This document shows, in pieces, positions 1-8,279 of a stretch of 41,402 bases of DNA. A program made the position numbers and the translations under genes. The DNA comes from RGIG7450 sp045633565. Lineage in GTDB: Bacteria > Bacillota > Clostridia > RUG12999. Under the pieces are notes generated by a model that saw nothing but the letters and a program-made list of their open reading frames with translations, did not search any database and had not been told where the DNA came from. How positions within the stretch are numbered: the first letter of the stretch is position 1; each line of letters opens with the position of its first letter. The stretch spans positions 1 through 41,402 of the forward strand of contig JAZQYO010000025.1 in the NCBI GenBank assembly GCA_045633565.1. The letters are read 5' to 3'.

Positions 1-897
1 ATTACCATATGCTAAAGCCTCTAAAAGACTAAGAGACATTCCTTCGATATCAGAAGGAAGAGTAACTACATAAGCATTGCTATATATTTCGGTTAATACA
101 TCACCTGATATAAAGCCTGTAAAAATAATATCAGGATTTCCCAATGCTTTTTGCTTTAATAGTTCAACATACTCATCAGTATCACTGGTATCCCCTGCGA
201 TAACAAGTTTTTTATTTGTTTTAATACTGTTATACGCATCAATAAGATAATGAACACCCTTTTCAGCAGTAAGTCGTGATACGATGCAAATATACTCATC
301 TTTTGAAAGTCCGTATATTTTTGTGATTTCATCTGCTTCTTTTTTATTAGGCTTATCTATTCCGTTATGAATAAGTACAGTGTCACGATTATAGTTTTGC
401 TTGAAATACTCACGAGCACTTTCACTTAAAACAATTATTTCGTCCGCACATTTCACCATGACTTTTTCGCCGAATTTTATATATTTAGAAGCAAATCCCT
501 TGCCCCATTTTTCTCTTTGCCAATCAAGTCCATGAACTGTTGCAACGCACTTTTTCCCAAACATTTTTGGTATCCACATAGCAGCACAAGGACCTTCTGC
601 GTGAAAATGTACTATATCATATTTTCCGAAAGTTGCACAAATTGCCGCAGTAAAGGAAGCAACCATAGCAGAGAGTCCTTTTCTGTTGATTGTCCACGCA
701 TTTTTAAGTGTTACACCTTTATATTTTTTGTCTTTAACAGTGCCGATATATTCATTTTCCACTTTATCGGAACTGCGGTTGTAGCAGGTAACATCTATTC
801 CTTTTTCGACAAGCAACGGACACAAAGAAGTGAGCACATTTTCAATTCCGCCACGTCTTGAGGGAATAACTTTATGTCCAACCATTGCAACTTTCAT
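1..897 (-). CDS. GT4-family glycosyltransferase (3' end cut off by window)
   Basis: Likely transfers a sugar from a nucleotide-sugar donor to a lipid-linked polysaccharide intermediate at the inner face of the membrane. I translated it directly: 299 codons stay open from the ATG at 897 to base 1, so the C-terminus is missing. The N-terminus has the GT-B start 'MVGHKVIPSRRGGIENV', with the glycine-rich loop typical of GT4 enzymes in exopolysaccharide clusters. 'HFHAEGP' and 'VATVHGLDWQREKWG' follow in the first domain, then 'IHNGIDKP' and 'VSRLTAEKGVHYLIDAY' opening the donor-binding domain. The last part reads 'LPSDIEGMSLSLLEALAYG', which contains the E-x7-E donor-site region. A GGAG ribosome binding site lies 8 bases before the ATG. 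It sits 16 bp after the phosphoglycosyl transferase and is probably co-transcribed with it. Family assignment is firm; sugar specificity is unknown. Confidence 0.88.
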   Translation of the reverse strand, partial: MKVAMVGHKVIPSRRGGIENVLTSLCPLLVEKGIDVTCYNRSSDKVENEYIGTVKDKKYKGVTLKNAWTINRKGLSAMVASFTAAICATFGKYDIVHFHAEGPCAAMWIPKMFGKKCVATVHGLDWQREKWGKGFASKYIKFGEKVMVKCADEIIVLSESAREYFKQNYNRDTVLIHNGIDKPNKKEADEITKIYGLSKDEYICIVSRLTAEKGVHYLIDAYNSIKTNKKLVIAGDTSDTDEYVELLKQKALGNPDIIFTGFISGDVLTEIYSNAYVVTLPSDIEGMSLSLLEALAYGN

Positions 898-913
898 ATT
901 TCTATCTCCAATC

Positions 914-1594
914 TTATCTTCCGGTTCCGCTAAGCATAACAATAGGTGTTTTAAGCATTATAAGCAAATCTCCCGGGAATGTTCTGTTTTGTATGTAATC
1001 AAGGTCCATTTCAACCCACTGTTCAAATGGAATGTCGTTTCTGTTTTTGCTTATCTGCCATGTGCAAGTAAGTCCAGGGGTTACGTGCAGACGAAGCTTC
1101 TGATAATCGGTGTAATGCTCAACTTCCCCCGGCAGAGGTGGTCTGGGACCTACCAAAGTCATATCACCTTTGAAAACGTTAAAGAATTGCATCAATTCAT
1201 CAAGAGATAGTTTTCTTAAAATTTTTCCTACTCTTGTTATTCTAGGATCTTCTTTGATTTTAAAAACAGGTCCGTCCATTTCATTTTTTTCTTTCAACTG
1301 CTCCAAAAGTGCTTCTGCATTAGGACGCATTGTACGGAATTTATACATATAAAATTCTTTTCCGTGTCGTCCCACTCTTTTTTGTTTAAAGAACGGTCCT
1401 GCGCTCGGATCATCAATACATATAACAATCGCAATGATTATCATAAGCGGAAGAAAGCCAAGCAAAATTATCGTCGCAAAGAATATATCAAAGAGTCTTT
1501 TCTTTCTCCAATATCCTAAATAGGATTTTTCGATTAAAGCCTCCAATTTTACTCTTGTTTTCTCGTCAACTTTCTCACTATCAATGTAGGGCAT
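914..1594 (-). CDS. Undecaprenyl-phosphate sugar phosphotransferase (bacterial sugar transferase, small PGT)
   Basis: Probably starts repeat-unit synthesis by moving a sugar-1-phosphate from a UDP-sugar onto undecaprenyl phosphate. The 226-residue protein is the short monotopic phosphoglycosyl transferase form, without the N-terminal membrane/CoA-binding domain of WbaP/WcaJ-type enzymes. After a basic start ('YWRKKRLFDI') comes one re-entrant hydrophobic helix (about 34-60). The family blocks follow: 'GPFFKQKRVGRHGKEFYMYK', 'FRTM', 'LRKLSLDELMQFFNVFKGDM' with the catalytic Asp-Glu pair, 'LVGPRPPLP' and 'VTPGLTCTWQISKNR'. An AAGGA ribosome binding site precedes the ATG. It is eighth in the operon counted from the riboswitch. 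Family is certain; which sugar it loads cannot be read. Confidence 0.93.
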   Translation of the reverse strand: MPYIDSEKVDEKTRVKLEALIEKSYLGYWRKKRLFDIFFATIILLGFLPLMIIIAIVICIDDPSAGPFFKQKRVGRHGKEFYMYKFRTMRPNAEALLEQLKEKNEMDGPVFKIKEDPRITRVGKILRKLSLDELMQFFNVFKGDMTLVGPRPPLPGEVEHYTDYQKLRLHVTPGLTCTWQISKNRNDIPFEQWVEMDLDYIQNRTFPGDLLIMLKTPIVMLSGTGR

Positions 1595-1618
1595 TTTTGA
1601 ATCCTTCTTTCGTCTCTT

Positions 1619-2479
1619 TTATTCAAACTTAAAATTTATAAGTGTTTCATGTTCAATGTTACGCCAAGGAGAAAAATAAAATTTTCTAAAATCTTGTCTA
1701 CTTCCGTCAATCAGTTTCTCTCCGTTATTTACATATCCCGGATGAAATCCAATCTCAATATCTCTATTTTTCCTTTCTGCAAGCTTCAAATAGAGTGGAA
1801 GCAATTTTTTTATTTTTGCTTCGTTTAATTTTCCCGAAAACATTATTCCCATAAAATACGCGGATTTTATTTTTGCTTTTGCAAATTCCTTTCGATTAGC
1901 AAAAGCAAGAGCCTTCAAAAGCCATTGCTTTAATAGTCCTGTGGGCTTATATTCAAGATATAAGGATGGTGAAAATAAGTATGGCGAAATAGGCTCTGCA
2001 GGAATACGAATAATTGAAACATCCAAGCCTTCATCACCAATCACACGCATTAAGATTTTGAAAATAAGGGGAATCATATGAGTGTGTTGGTGGCTATCTA
2101 TTGAAATAGATGTGTTTTCACCCATAGCCATTTTCCAAAACTTAATCTGATTTTGTATTTCTATATAAATTTGCTTTTCAAATTCCTTTCTTTTATTTGA
2201 CATAGAAAGGAAAAACAAACCGACAAATGAATACTTAAAGTATCCGTTATCCGATATCAGCAAATCAACATCATTCGGCTCTGAAAGCGGACGACCTTCC
2301 ACTAAATTGATATGTAAAGATAGTGTCGTATTATTACCTGATAAACGCTGTTTGAAGTCCGATATTTCGCCGTTTGGCAAAACACTAATCTTATTCAAAA
2401 TACCGTTTTCAAGACAATTTTCTATACGGCTGTTGCTATAGGCAGATATACCGTAATCGTCCGCACAAAAATATATCAT
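1619..2479 (-). CDS. YdjC/ChbG-family carbohydrate deacetylase
   Basis: Predicted metal-dependent deacetylase that removes N-acetyl groups from an acetylated sugar, as known for ChbG and HpnK. The 286-residue sequence begins with the family signature 'IYFCADDYGIS', where the Asp pair is the metal/catalytic motif. It continues with 'LSLHINLVEGRPLSEP', 'ISIDSHQHTHMIPLIF' (metal-binding histidines) and 'IRIPAEP', and ends near 'IEIGFHPGYVN', the conserved C-terminal HPG motif. No signal peptide is seen, so it should act in the cytoplasm, probably on a lipid-linked intermediate or a sugar precursor. RBS GAGGA is 7 bases before the ATG. It lies 12 bp after the GtrII-like gene. Family is secure; the substrate is inferred only from context. 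Confidence 0.85.
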   Translation of the reverse strand: MIYFCADDYGISAYSNSRIENCLENGILNKISVLPNGEISDFKQRLSGNNTTLSLHINLVEGRPLSEPNDVDLLISDNGYFKYSFVGLFFLSMSNKRKEFEKQIYIEIQNQIKFWKMAMGENTSISIDSHQHTHMIPLIFKILMRVIGDEGLDVSIIRIPAEPISPYLFSPSLYLEYKPTGLLKQWLLKALAFANRKEFAKAKIKSAYFMGIMFSGKLNEAKIKKLLPLYLKLAERKNRDIEIGFHPGYVNNGEKLIDGSRQDFRKFYFSPWRNIEHETLINFKFE

Positions 2480-2491
2480 ATCATTTTCCTC

Positions 2492-4015
2492 TTAATCACC
2501 AAGTTTTACAACAATCACATTATCAATGACTGAGATTGAATTTTTTGCAGGCCAGTTATTTAAACCGGCTGCATCAATTCTTTGCAAAAGCTCTGTTTTT
2601 TCTTTGCCTGAAATAAATTTATAGTTTTTTACGCAATAGTCATTTAATGCACTGCATAAAACGCTTTGGCCAACTATTTCATCGTCTGCCCTTAAGATAT
2701 ATCCATCTGTTGTTCCCGTCATATCAGGCGGCAACACGGCACTGTAATCCTCGCTTTCAGAAAGATAACCCAAAACTAAAATACTATCACATTCTTCTGC
2801 ACCTTCGGTCTGTTCGATTCGGTCTGCAATACGGATTAGAGTGCCATACGACTTTTCATAAGCCATATTAAGTTTATGATAACTTACATTTGCAATAATT
2901 GTCTGATTAAAAATAAGAATTGCTGTAACAACAAGGATTGTCCACTGTTTTACTTTGTTTGGTTTTACCCTCGTATTTTCATATTGCAGTATGAAAAACA
3001 GATAAAATACCAAAAAACCCATTTTCATCAGATTATGATAATCTATACCGCTATTTATAAAGCTAAGCACACTTGCGCCAATGGGTAACATAATCACACA
3101 AGTGCACAGTATCAGAATTTTTGCAATACCTAAATTGTTTTTTATCACATCTGTCAAATATAAGACAAAGGTCATAGCAAGCACAATGCAATTTATTACA
3201 ACAAATATGCTTGTCCCTGTTGAAAAATCAAAAAAATAATTAACAAAAGACTCTTTGATAGTGTATAATGCCCCTAAAGTATCAATGCCTTTTAGGGAGG
3301 TTGCATTGTCAAATCCCTGATACTCTAAAAGTGTGGTTGCTGTCAATTTAAGAAGGACTGTCATCACCAAATAATAAAGTGCCATCCCAAAAATTCCTGT
3401 CAGCAAAAACTTTACGCATTTAATCACCAACTTTTTTACATTTGTATTCTTGTAAAGTAATTCAAGAATTAAGCTTAAAAGCAAGAGCATTATTGTAACT
3501 GTTATGTATGCCTGATATATTCCGCAAGATAAAGCTATCAAAATCACAGAACCTATGTAGCAAGGCTTATCTTTTGTAATCAGCATAGCAGAGGTACACG
3601 AAAAGAGAAATGCAAGAGCATATCCGTCTGCAACATAGTTATACATCATCACAGATGTTACGGTAGGGAAGGTGGCAACGAATGCACCTATAAGTGCTGC
3701 GGTTATATTTTTTCTGACATCAAACATTTTACAGATGCAAACCGCACCAAGCCCGTGAAAGATTATTGCCATAAGTCCTGCAATAAAGGGCAGATCATAA
3801 AAGGAACTCGGCGCACACACTACCGGAAGAAACCATCTTCCCATCGAAATCATATTTTGCGCATCATATCTGAAAACAAGTCCGTCCCAATTAGGAAGCC
3901 AATTTGTAATTTTATATAAATGAGCAATAAATCCCATAATAAGCGCCCAAATAAAGCACACTTTCCACTGGGGTAAAATGCTCTTTTTAATTTTATTTAT
4001 CATTTGTTCAGGCAT
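2492..4015 (-). CDS. GtrII-like polytopic membrane glucosyltransferase
   Basis: Large integral membrane protein (507 residues) resembling the Glucos_trans_II/GtrII family, which adds glucosyl side groups from a polyprenyl-phosphate donor on the outer face of the membrane. Many hydrophobic helices alternate with short loops, followed by a soluble C-terminal part of about 110 residues. The early segments fit the family: 'NWDGLVFRYDAQNMISMGRW' with an acidic loop after the first helix, then 'YNYVADGYALAFLFSC' and 'CGIYQAYITV'. I chose the ATG at 4015, with GGAGTGG directly upstream, over an in-frame ATG at 4081 that would sit inside the GT32 gene. Only one base separates it from the GT32 stop codon, implying translational coupling. 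A GtrA homologue in the same operon supports the Gtr-type role. It could alternatively be a polymerase-like membrane protein. Confidence 0.72.
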   Translation of the reverse strand: MPEQMINKIKKSILPQWKVCFIWALIMGFIAHLYKITNWLPNWDGLVFRYDAQNMISMGRWFLPVVCAPSSFYDLPFIAGLMAIIFHGLGAVCICKMFDVRKNITAALIGAFVATFPTVTSVMMYNYVADGYALAFLFSCTSAMLITKDKPCYIGSVILIALSCGIYQAYITVTIMLLLLSLILELLYKNTNVKKLVIKCVKFLLTGIFGMALYYLVMTVLLKLTATTLLEYQGFDNATSLKGIDTLGALYTIKESFVNYFFDFSTGTSIFVVINCIVLAMTFVLYLTDVIKNNLGIAKILILCTCVIMLPIGASVLSFINSGIDYHNLMKMGFLVFYLFFILQYENTRVKPNKVKQWTILVVTAILIFNQTIIANVSYHKLNMAYEKSYGTLIRIADRIEQTEGAEECDSILVLGYLSESEDYSAVLPPDMTGTTDGYILRADDEIVGQSVLCSALNDYCVKNYKFISGKEKTELLQRIDAAGLNNWPAKNSISVIDNVIVVKLGD

Positions 4016-4016
4016 A

Positions 4017-4751
4017 TTACCACTCCAACCACTTGAATTTATGCAAAAACTTGCCATATAGCTTGTCATACATCTTAACACCGATAATCCTTTTAATCCG
4101 TGTTGTTCTTTTCGTTACATCCGATGTCCACGAAGCGCTGTAATGATGTATGGAATATGTGTTCTTTGTTATAGTCTTTCTACCCGTGTAATAGTCCATC
4201 GGGCAAAGATACTCTCTTGGCAGAAAAGCCATATTCATAAAGACTTGATTTGTATTTTTGATATCCATACCAAGTCGTATCAAAGCATCTGTATTTCTGT
4301 CAGGACATGGAGTAAGGTCGAAGCTGCCATCCTCTAAAACAAACGGAATATCATCATAATCTTTCAGAAATTCCCCGATTATTTCGTTTTCTTTTTCTGC
4401 ACCAAAACCGAGCCCTGTTGCAACAATGCCTTTCTCGTCAAATCCCATAAAACCTTTGTTATCGAGTAAATCATCAATAGACCTTATAAGCTCAACATCA
4501 GTATCTAAATATATTCCACCATCATCATAAATTATCTTAAGCCTTGCAAAATCACTAACAAATGCCCACTTTTTCGCTTCGTAAGCCTCACGCATATAGC
4601 GATTTTGCGATAAATCAAAGTTGTCCTCGTTATGGCAGATTATTTCATAATCAGGGCAAAATTTTTTCCAGCTTTTTATACATTTTTTTGCTAAGGCCGG
4701 CATTTCGCCTTTCCCAAACCAACAATAGTGAATTACCTTTGGAATACTCAT
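4017..4751 (-). CDS. GT32-family glycosyltransferase (DXD type)
   Basis: Cytoplasmic glycosyltransferase of the Och1/capsular GT32 type. The 244-residue protein opens with the hallmark 'IPKVIHYCWFGKGEMP', then 'CIKSWKKFCPDYEIICHNED'. It continues with 'WAFVSDFARLKIIYDDGGIY' followed by 'LDTDVEL', whose DTD is the metal/nucleotide-sugar-binding DXD motif. Downstream is 'IHHYSASWTSD', the usual C-terminal histidine region. Its start codon overlaps the flippase stop codon (ATGA, 4 bp), and GGAGGA lies within the flippase 3' end, so the two are translationally coupled. It probably adds one sugar of the repeat unit exported by that flippase. The donor sugar is unknown. Confidence 0.92.
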   Translation of the reverse strand: MSIPKVIHYCWFGKGEMPALAKKCIKSWKKFCPDYEIICHNEDNFDLSQNRYMREAYEAKKWAFVSDFARLKIIYDDGGIYLDTDVELIRSIDDLLDNKGFMGFDEKGIVATGLGFGAEKENEIIGEFLKDYDDIPFVLEDGSFDLTPCPDRNTDALIRLGMDIKNTNQVFMNMAFLPREYLCPMDYYTGRKTITKNTYSIHHYSASWTSDVTKRTTRIKRIIGVKMYDKLYGKFLHKFKWLEW

Positions 4752-6247
4752 TCTTTATTCCTCCATAATTCAATTAAAGTTTTAAATGCATCTTTAAAAA
4801 ACACAAAGTTTACTCCAATATATAGAGGAACTATCCAAAGAGAATGAATAATTCCCTTCATAAGCAGTCGGGCAAAAGAAAGTCCGCTAAAGCTATCTAC
4901 AAAAAAGATAACCATTAAAGCAGCAAAAACAGCACCGTTTACAAACCAAAGCTTATATGTATTGAACATTCCTCTGATGAGAACTTTTTTATTTGAATAA
5001 TAAATCATTATTGTGCCTCTGTATAAAAGAGCAACAATTGTGCCAAGTATTGCGCCGCAAATTCCCCATTTTAGTATAGAAACTATTGAAACAGTGATAT
5101 TTATAATCATTTCCCAAATTGCATGGGAACGGGTTTCTAAAAACTTTCCCGAATATTCAAGAACATGGTTTGACGGCAACTTGCCGTTTGACAAAAGATT
5201 CATAATAACAAAAAGGAGTATTAAAAGTGCATTGGTGTAGTTCGCATCGTTAATTCCTTTTGTATAAATCTGGATTAGGGGTAATAAGAACACTGCCATC
5301 AGTGTATATATAATGAATGTGGACATAATGTAGAGTGTTTCATACACATTATATACTTTTATAAATTTCGCTCTGTCGGTATGGAACATCTGACCCAGTG
5401 CAAAACTGAATCCCGAAATAATGCTTGTAATAAATGTTTGTACCTGTGAGAAGAAGATATTATAAATTGTGTAAACACTAACTACCTTAAAATCACATAA
5501 AAATGACAATAGCAAAACATCGGTGTTATTAAAAACCATTCCCGACACCTGATGAACCAAGACAGATTTTCTTTGAGAAATCGCCTCGAAATCAGGCTCA
5601 GCGTTAACCTTTAGCCATTTATATCTTTTTTTAGCGTGAACATATATGTAAACAAGCTGCAAAAGCGATAAGGTGCAATATGAAAGCTGCATTAACAGAA
5701 GATTGTTTGTAAGCAATATAACAAGTATTTTTGCGATATTTGAAACAAGTTGTAAAATCGTCTCGGAATTTGTTATAACATATTTTCTGCCGTCAACCTC
5801 TAAGAGTATTCTGTATTTTGCCTGCATAAAATAACTGAACAAATTTGGAAGGGCGGTAAGTATTACAATTCCAAAAATCAAACCCGACTTAATGCTCGTT
5901 GGAACAACATATTCATATGCAAAAGCAATTAATAGTACGCAAGCCCCATATATGACGCCGACTTTAACATAGTAACTATGGGTTGCCGATATAATAGAAC
6001 TTACCCTGTTATGATTCTTTTCGGCAACAGGCTTATAGAGTGCTTGAGTGGTCGCAAGACCTATGCCTGATTCAAGCAAAACCATATATGCAAAAATCTG
6101 CTTTATAGTGGAAAGAACCCCGCTAACTTCTGAGCCGAAATTTTCAAGATAAAGTCTTGGAAGAAGAAAGGAAAGGACAATCAGGACAACCTGATACACG
6201 GTCCCTGACAACAAGTTATATTTAATTCTATTATCTTTTGTTGCCAT
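4748..6247 (-). CDS. Polysaccharide repeat-unit flippase (Wzx-like, MOP superfamily)
   Basis: Predicted to flip the undecaprenyl-linked repeat unit across the cytoplasmic membrane. The 499-residue protein has about 12-14 transmembrane helices, beginning 'YNLLSGTVYQVVLIVLSFLL' and 'RLYLENFGSEVSGVLSTIKQ', which is the standard N-terminus of the polysaccharide biosynthesis/flippase family. The phrase 'LLESGIGLATTQALYKPVAE' is also typical. I placed the start at the ATG at 6247 because AAGGAGG lies 8 bases upstream. The in-frame GTG at 6256 overlaps that ribosome binding site. It follows the acetyltransferase by 31 bp and overlaps the GT32 gene by 4 bp. No Wzy polymerase is recognisable in the window, so that function may lie beyond base 1. 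Confidence 0.9.
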   Translation of the reverse strand: MATKDNRIKYNLLSGTVYQVVLIVLSFLLPRLYLENFGSEVSGVLSTIKQIFAYMVLLESGIGLATTQALYKPVAEKNHNRVSSIISATHSYYVKVGVIYGACVLLIAFAYEYVVPTSIKSGLIFGIVILTALPNLFSYFMQAKYRILLEVDGRKYVITNSETILQLVSNIAKILVILLTNNLLLMQLSYCTLSLLQLVYIYVHAKKRYKWLKVNAEPDFEAISQRKSVLVHQVSGMVFNNTDVLLLSFLCDFKVVSVYTIYNIFFSQVQTFITSIISGFSFALGQMFHTDRAKFIKVYNVYETLYIMSTFIIYTLMAVFLLPLIQIYTKGINDANYTNALLILLFVIMNLLSNGKLPSNHVLEYSGKFLETRSHAIWEMIINITVSIVSILKWGICGAILGTIVALLYRGTIMIYYSNKKVLIRGMFNTYKLWFVNGAVFAALMVIFFVDSFSGLSFARLLMKGIIHSLWIVPLYIGVNFVFFKDAFKTLIELWRNKE

Positions 6248-6278
6248 TCGGTGCACCTCCTTGTTTCATCCTAATACT

Positions 6279-6821
6279 TTATACTTTGTTTTCTATATAT
6301 CCTTCTGTTGCGTTTTCTTTATGTATTATCTTTGCCGGGTTTCCTATAACAATACTGTGTGGAGGAACATCGAAATTCACGAAGGTGAGTGGTGCAATCA
6401 TTACATCTTCGCCAATTTTTATATTGCCTACGACAACTGAATTTGTTCCAAGCCAGCAATTACCATCGAAAATAGGAGCACCACATCGAACGCCTCTGTT
6501 TTCATATCCTATGGTTACGCCTGTCCCGACATTTATATTTTTCCCCAAGACTGCCTCCGGGTGTATAATAACTCTGCCAGTATGACCTATATAAAAGCCT
6601 TCATCAATTTTTGTCCGTGCCGGAATTTGTATATGGGTTTTATATGACATAAGCTTAAGCTTTACAGTATAGTATAATTTCAAAGGCTTAAACCTACATT
6701 TTTCCGCCTTTCTGAAAAGTGCAATATACTTGAGCTCGGTTGGTCTTAAAATTCTATTAAAAAAACTTTCGCCATTTTCACCATAGTATCTGTATAGGTC
6801 TTTTGAAAATTTATTATCCAT
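6279..6821 (-). CDS. Serine-acetyltransferase-like hexapeptide O-acetyltransferase
   Basis: Left-handed beta-helix acyltransferase of the CysE/serine acetyltransferase family (180 residues). A helical N-terminal half is followed by hexapeptide-repeat coils: 'IDEGFYIGHTGRVIIHPEAV' contains the conserved catalytic-type histidine, then 'GKNINVGTGVTIG', 'CWLGTNSVVVGNIKIGEDVM' and the closing 'GNPAKIIH'. In a polysaccharide locus such proteins more often O-acetylate a sugar with acetyl-CoA than make O-acetylserine, and no cysteine synthase gene is nearby, so I favour polysaccharide modification. That is an inference. RBS AAGGAAG precedes the ATG. It lies 14 bp after gtrA-like and 31 bp before the flippase. 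Confidence 0.87.
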   Translation of the reverse strand: MDNKFSKDLYRYYGENGESFFNRILRPTELKYIALFRKAEKCRFKPLKLYYTVKLKLMSYKTHIQIPARTKIDEGFYIGHTGRVIIHPEAVLGKNINVGTGVTIGYENRGVRCGAPIFDGNCWLGTNSVVVGNIKIGEDVMIAPLTFVNFDVPPHSIVIGNPAKIIHKENATEGYIENKV

Positions 6822-6835
6822 AGAGTTTATCTTCC

Positions 6836-7225
6836 TTACGGAGTTTTTTTCTCCAAAAATATTTTTCTTGTAACAAAATTATATATCGGAACAAAAATGC
6901 AGGCAAAAATCTTAACCCAAATATAGTAGACAGTAAGCTTTTCTGTTCCAATCCACATTATAAATTGATTTATCAGAAGTCCGCCAATGCTGAGAGCAAC
7001 AAATATTATAAATTCTTTTAGTTTGCCGTTTTCGCTACCCTTAAAAACAAATAGCATACTTAAAATGTAATTTGCAATAACAGATACCGAGAAAGCCACC
7101 GCCGATGCTACGAGAATGTCAATATGCATAAGCTCCTTCAAAAACATCAAAACGCCAAAATCAACTACGGTAGCAATTACACCGACAATACCGAACTTTA
7201 TTAGTTGTATTATGAGTTTTTTCAC
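6836..7225 (-). CDS. GtrA-family membrane protein
   Basis: Small four-helix membrane protein (129 residues) of the GtrA family, thought to flip undecaprenyl-phosphate-linked sugars (for example Und-P-glucose) for later use by Gtr-type transferases. The start 'LIKFGIVGVIATVVDFGVL' is the family signature, and the 'NYILSMLFVF' helix end and 'YNFVTRKIFLE' tail are also characteristic. The start is a GTG with GAGG just upstream; no better ATG exists. It is 12 bp downstream of the EAL gene, so it should share that gene's riboswitch-controlled transcript. The GtrII-like protein three genes downstream would be a natural partner. The usual GtrB (Und-P-glucosyl synthase) is not in the window. Confidence 0.9.
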   Translation of the reverse strand: MKKLIIQLIKFGIVGVIATVVDFGVLMFLKELMHIDILVASAVAFSVSVIANYILSMLFVFKGSENGKLKEFIIFVALSIGGLLINQFIMWIGTEKLTVYYIWVKIFACIFVPIYNFVTRKIFLEKKTP

Positions 7226-7237
7226 TTATCCTCACCT

Positions 7238-8074
7238 TTAAAAATTCTTCATATACTCTTTGTAAAACTCTTCCGCTTTTGTTTCAGGAAGTGCTTTTGA
7301 ATAATACCAGCCCTGAACATAATCACAATCGCTTTCAGACACCAATGTATTTTGTGCTTCTGTTTCAACTCCTTCGCATACAACCCCCAGTCCAAGCTCA
7401 TGAACTTTTGCGATAATGCCGAAAAACAGTTCCTTTCCTTCATCTGTTTCTGTTTGAAGTAAAATATTACGATCAATTTTAACAATATCAACAGGATAAT
7501 CACAAAGACTTGATAATGTTGCATATCCGCTGCCTATATCGTCTAATGCAATGCAAAATCCAAGTGCTTTTGTATCTATAATATTATTTTTTGCAACATC
7601 CATATTCTTTTCGAGTGAATCTTCTGTAATTTCTATCAGGAGCTTGATTCTGTCAAAATCATACTTGTCTGCTATTCCTTTTATTTTTGAAACAAAATCC
7701 TTTTCGGATATAGTGATTCTTGTGATGTTACAGGATAATGTGAGTTGGTTAAAATCGGAGTTTTTCCATCCGGAAAGCTTTTTACAAGCTTTTTCAAACA
7801 TATAGTAATCAAACTTTACAATAAGTCCGGACTTTTCCATCAATCCTATATATTTTCCGGGCATTATAACTTCACCCTCAAATGTTTCCCATCTTGAAAG
7901 TGCTTCCCCCGATACAATCTTTTTGGTTTTATTATCAACGATGAATTGAAGATGCATCTTAAACTCATCGTTAGTAAGCCCTCCCTTAATTTTCTCAAAG
8001 AGAATATTTTCATCTGTGATTCTCTTTTTACGGAATAAAAGCCTGGTTAATTTCATAAAAAAACTCCAACTCAT
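7238..8074 (-). CDS. EAL-domain cyclic-di-GMP phosphodiesterase
   Basis: Cytoplasmic phosphodiesterase predicted to hydrolyse c-di-GMP to pGpG. It is nearly a stand-alone EAL domain (278 residues) with no sensor domain. The catalytic set appears complete: 'GEALSRW' (the EAL motif, about residue 57), 'LSCNIT' (Asn ligand), 'IEITEDS' (Glu), 'ALDDIGSGYA' (Asp-Asp metal pair with intact loop 6), 'VDIVKIDRN' (Lys), 'CEGVETEAQ' (Glu) and 'VQGWYYSKALP' (Gln). I chose ATG 8074 because AAAGGG lies 9 bases upstream. ATG 8092 has no ribosome binding site, and ATG 8056 with GGAG is another possibility. It is the first gene after a c-di-GMP riboswitch and terminator and is followed closely by the polysaccharide operon, suggesting feedback control of its own inducer. 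Confidence 0.93.
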   Translation of the reverse strand: MSWSFFMKLTRLLFRKKRITDENILFEKIKGGLTNDEFKMHLQFIVDNKTKKIVSGEALSRWETFEGEVIMPGKYIGLMEKSGLIVKFDYYMFEKACKKLSGWKNSDFNQLTLSCNITRITISEKDFVSKIKGIADKYDFDRIKLLIEITEDSLEKNMDVAKNNIIDTKALGFCIALDDIGSGYATLSSLCDYPVDIVKIDRNILLQTETDEGKELFFGIIAKVHELGLGVVCEGVETEAQNTLVSESDCDYVQGWYYSKALPETKAEEFYKEYMKNF

Positions 8075-8137
8075 ATCTGCAATCCCTTTCATTAAATAAT
8101 ATATATATTACATAATATGTAAGGTACTTGTTTTGTG

Positions 8138-8196
8138 TAAAAAACAAAAAACTGCAACAATATAAAGTCCTTGGTAAAAACCTCGTATCATTGCAG
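8138..8196 (-). terminator. Riboswitch-controlled intrinsic terminator ahead of the EAL/polysaccharide operon
   Basis: On the minus strand an 11-bp stem (8186-8196 with 8152-8162, two G-U pairs) is followed at once by TTTTTTGTTTTTT. The 5' arm of this stem (CTGCAATGATA) is also the 3' edge of the c-di-GMP aptamer, so aptamer folding and terminator folding look mutually exclusive. A 23-nt loop separates the arms. Confidence 0.82.
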
Positions 8197-8272
8197 CTGG
8201 ACTGGCATAGTATAAAACCTTAGCCTCTTTGCTTTGCGTCATCGGCTTTCACCGATTTTGCTAACTATTATT
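8186..8272 (-). ncRNA. Cyclic-di-GMP class I riboswitch (GEMM-I aptamer)
   Basis: The minus strand carries the conserved GEMM-I elements in order: GCAAA; a hairpin ATCGG-TGAAAG-CCGAT with a GAAA-type loop; the invariant GACGCAAAGC; then GGCTAAGG opening the second stem, which closes with ATGCCAG (GGC pairs with GCC); and a final CAGCTGC. This order and spacing match the clostridial versions of the family. The receptor RNA begins just after a dedicated promoter (8280-8308) and is followed by a terminator before the EAL gene. Because the terminator uses the aptamer's own 3' strand, ligand binding should allow read-through (an ON switch). That polarity is my inference. Confidence 0.88.
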
Positions 8273-8279
8273 TACTGTC

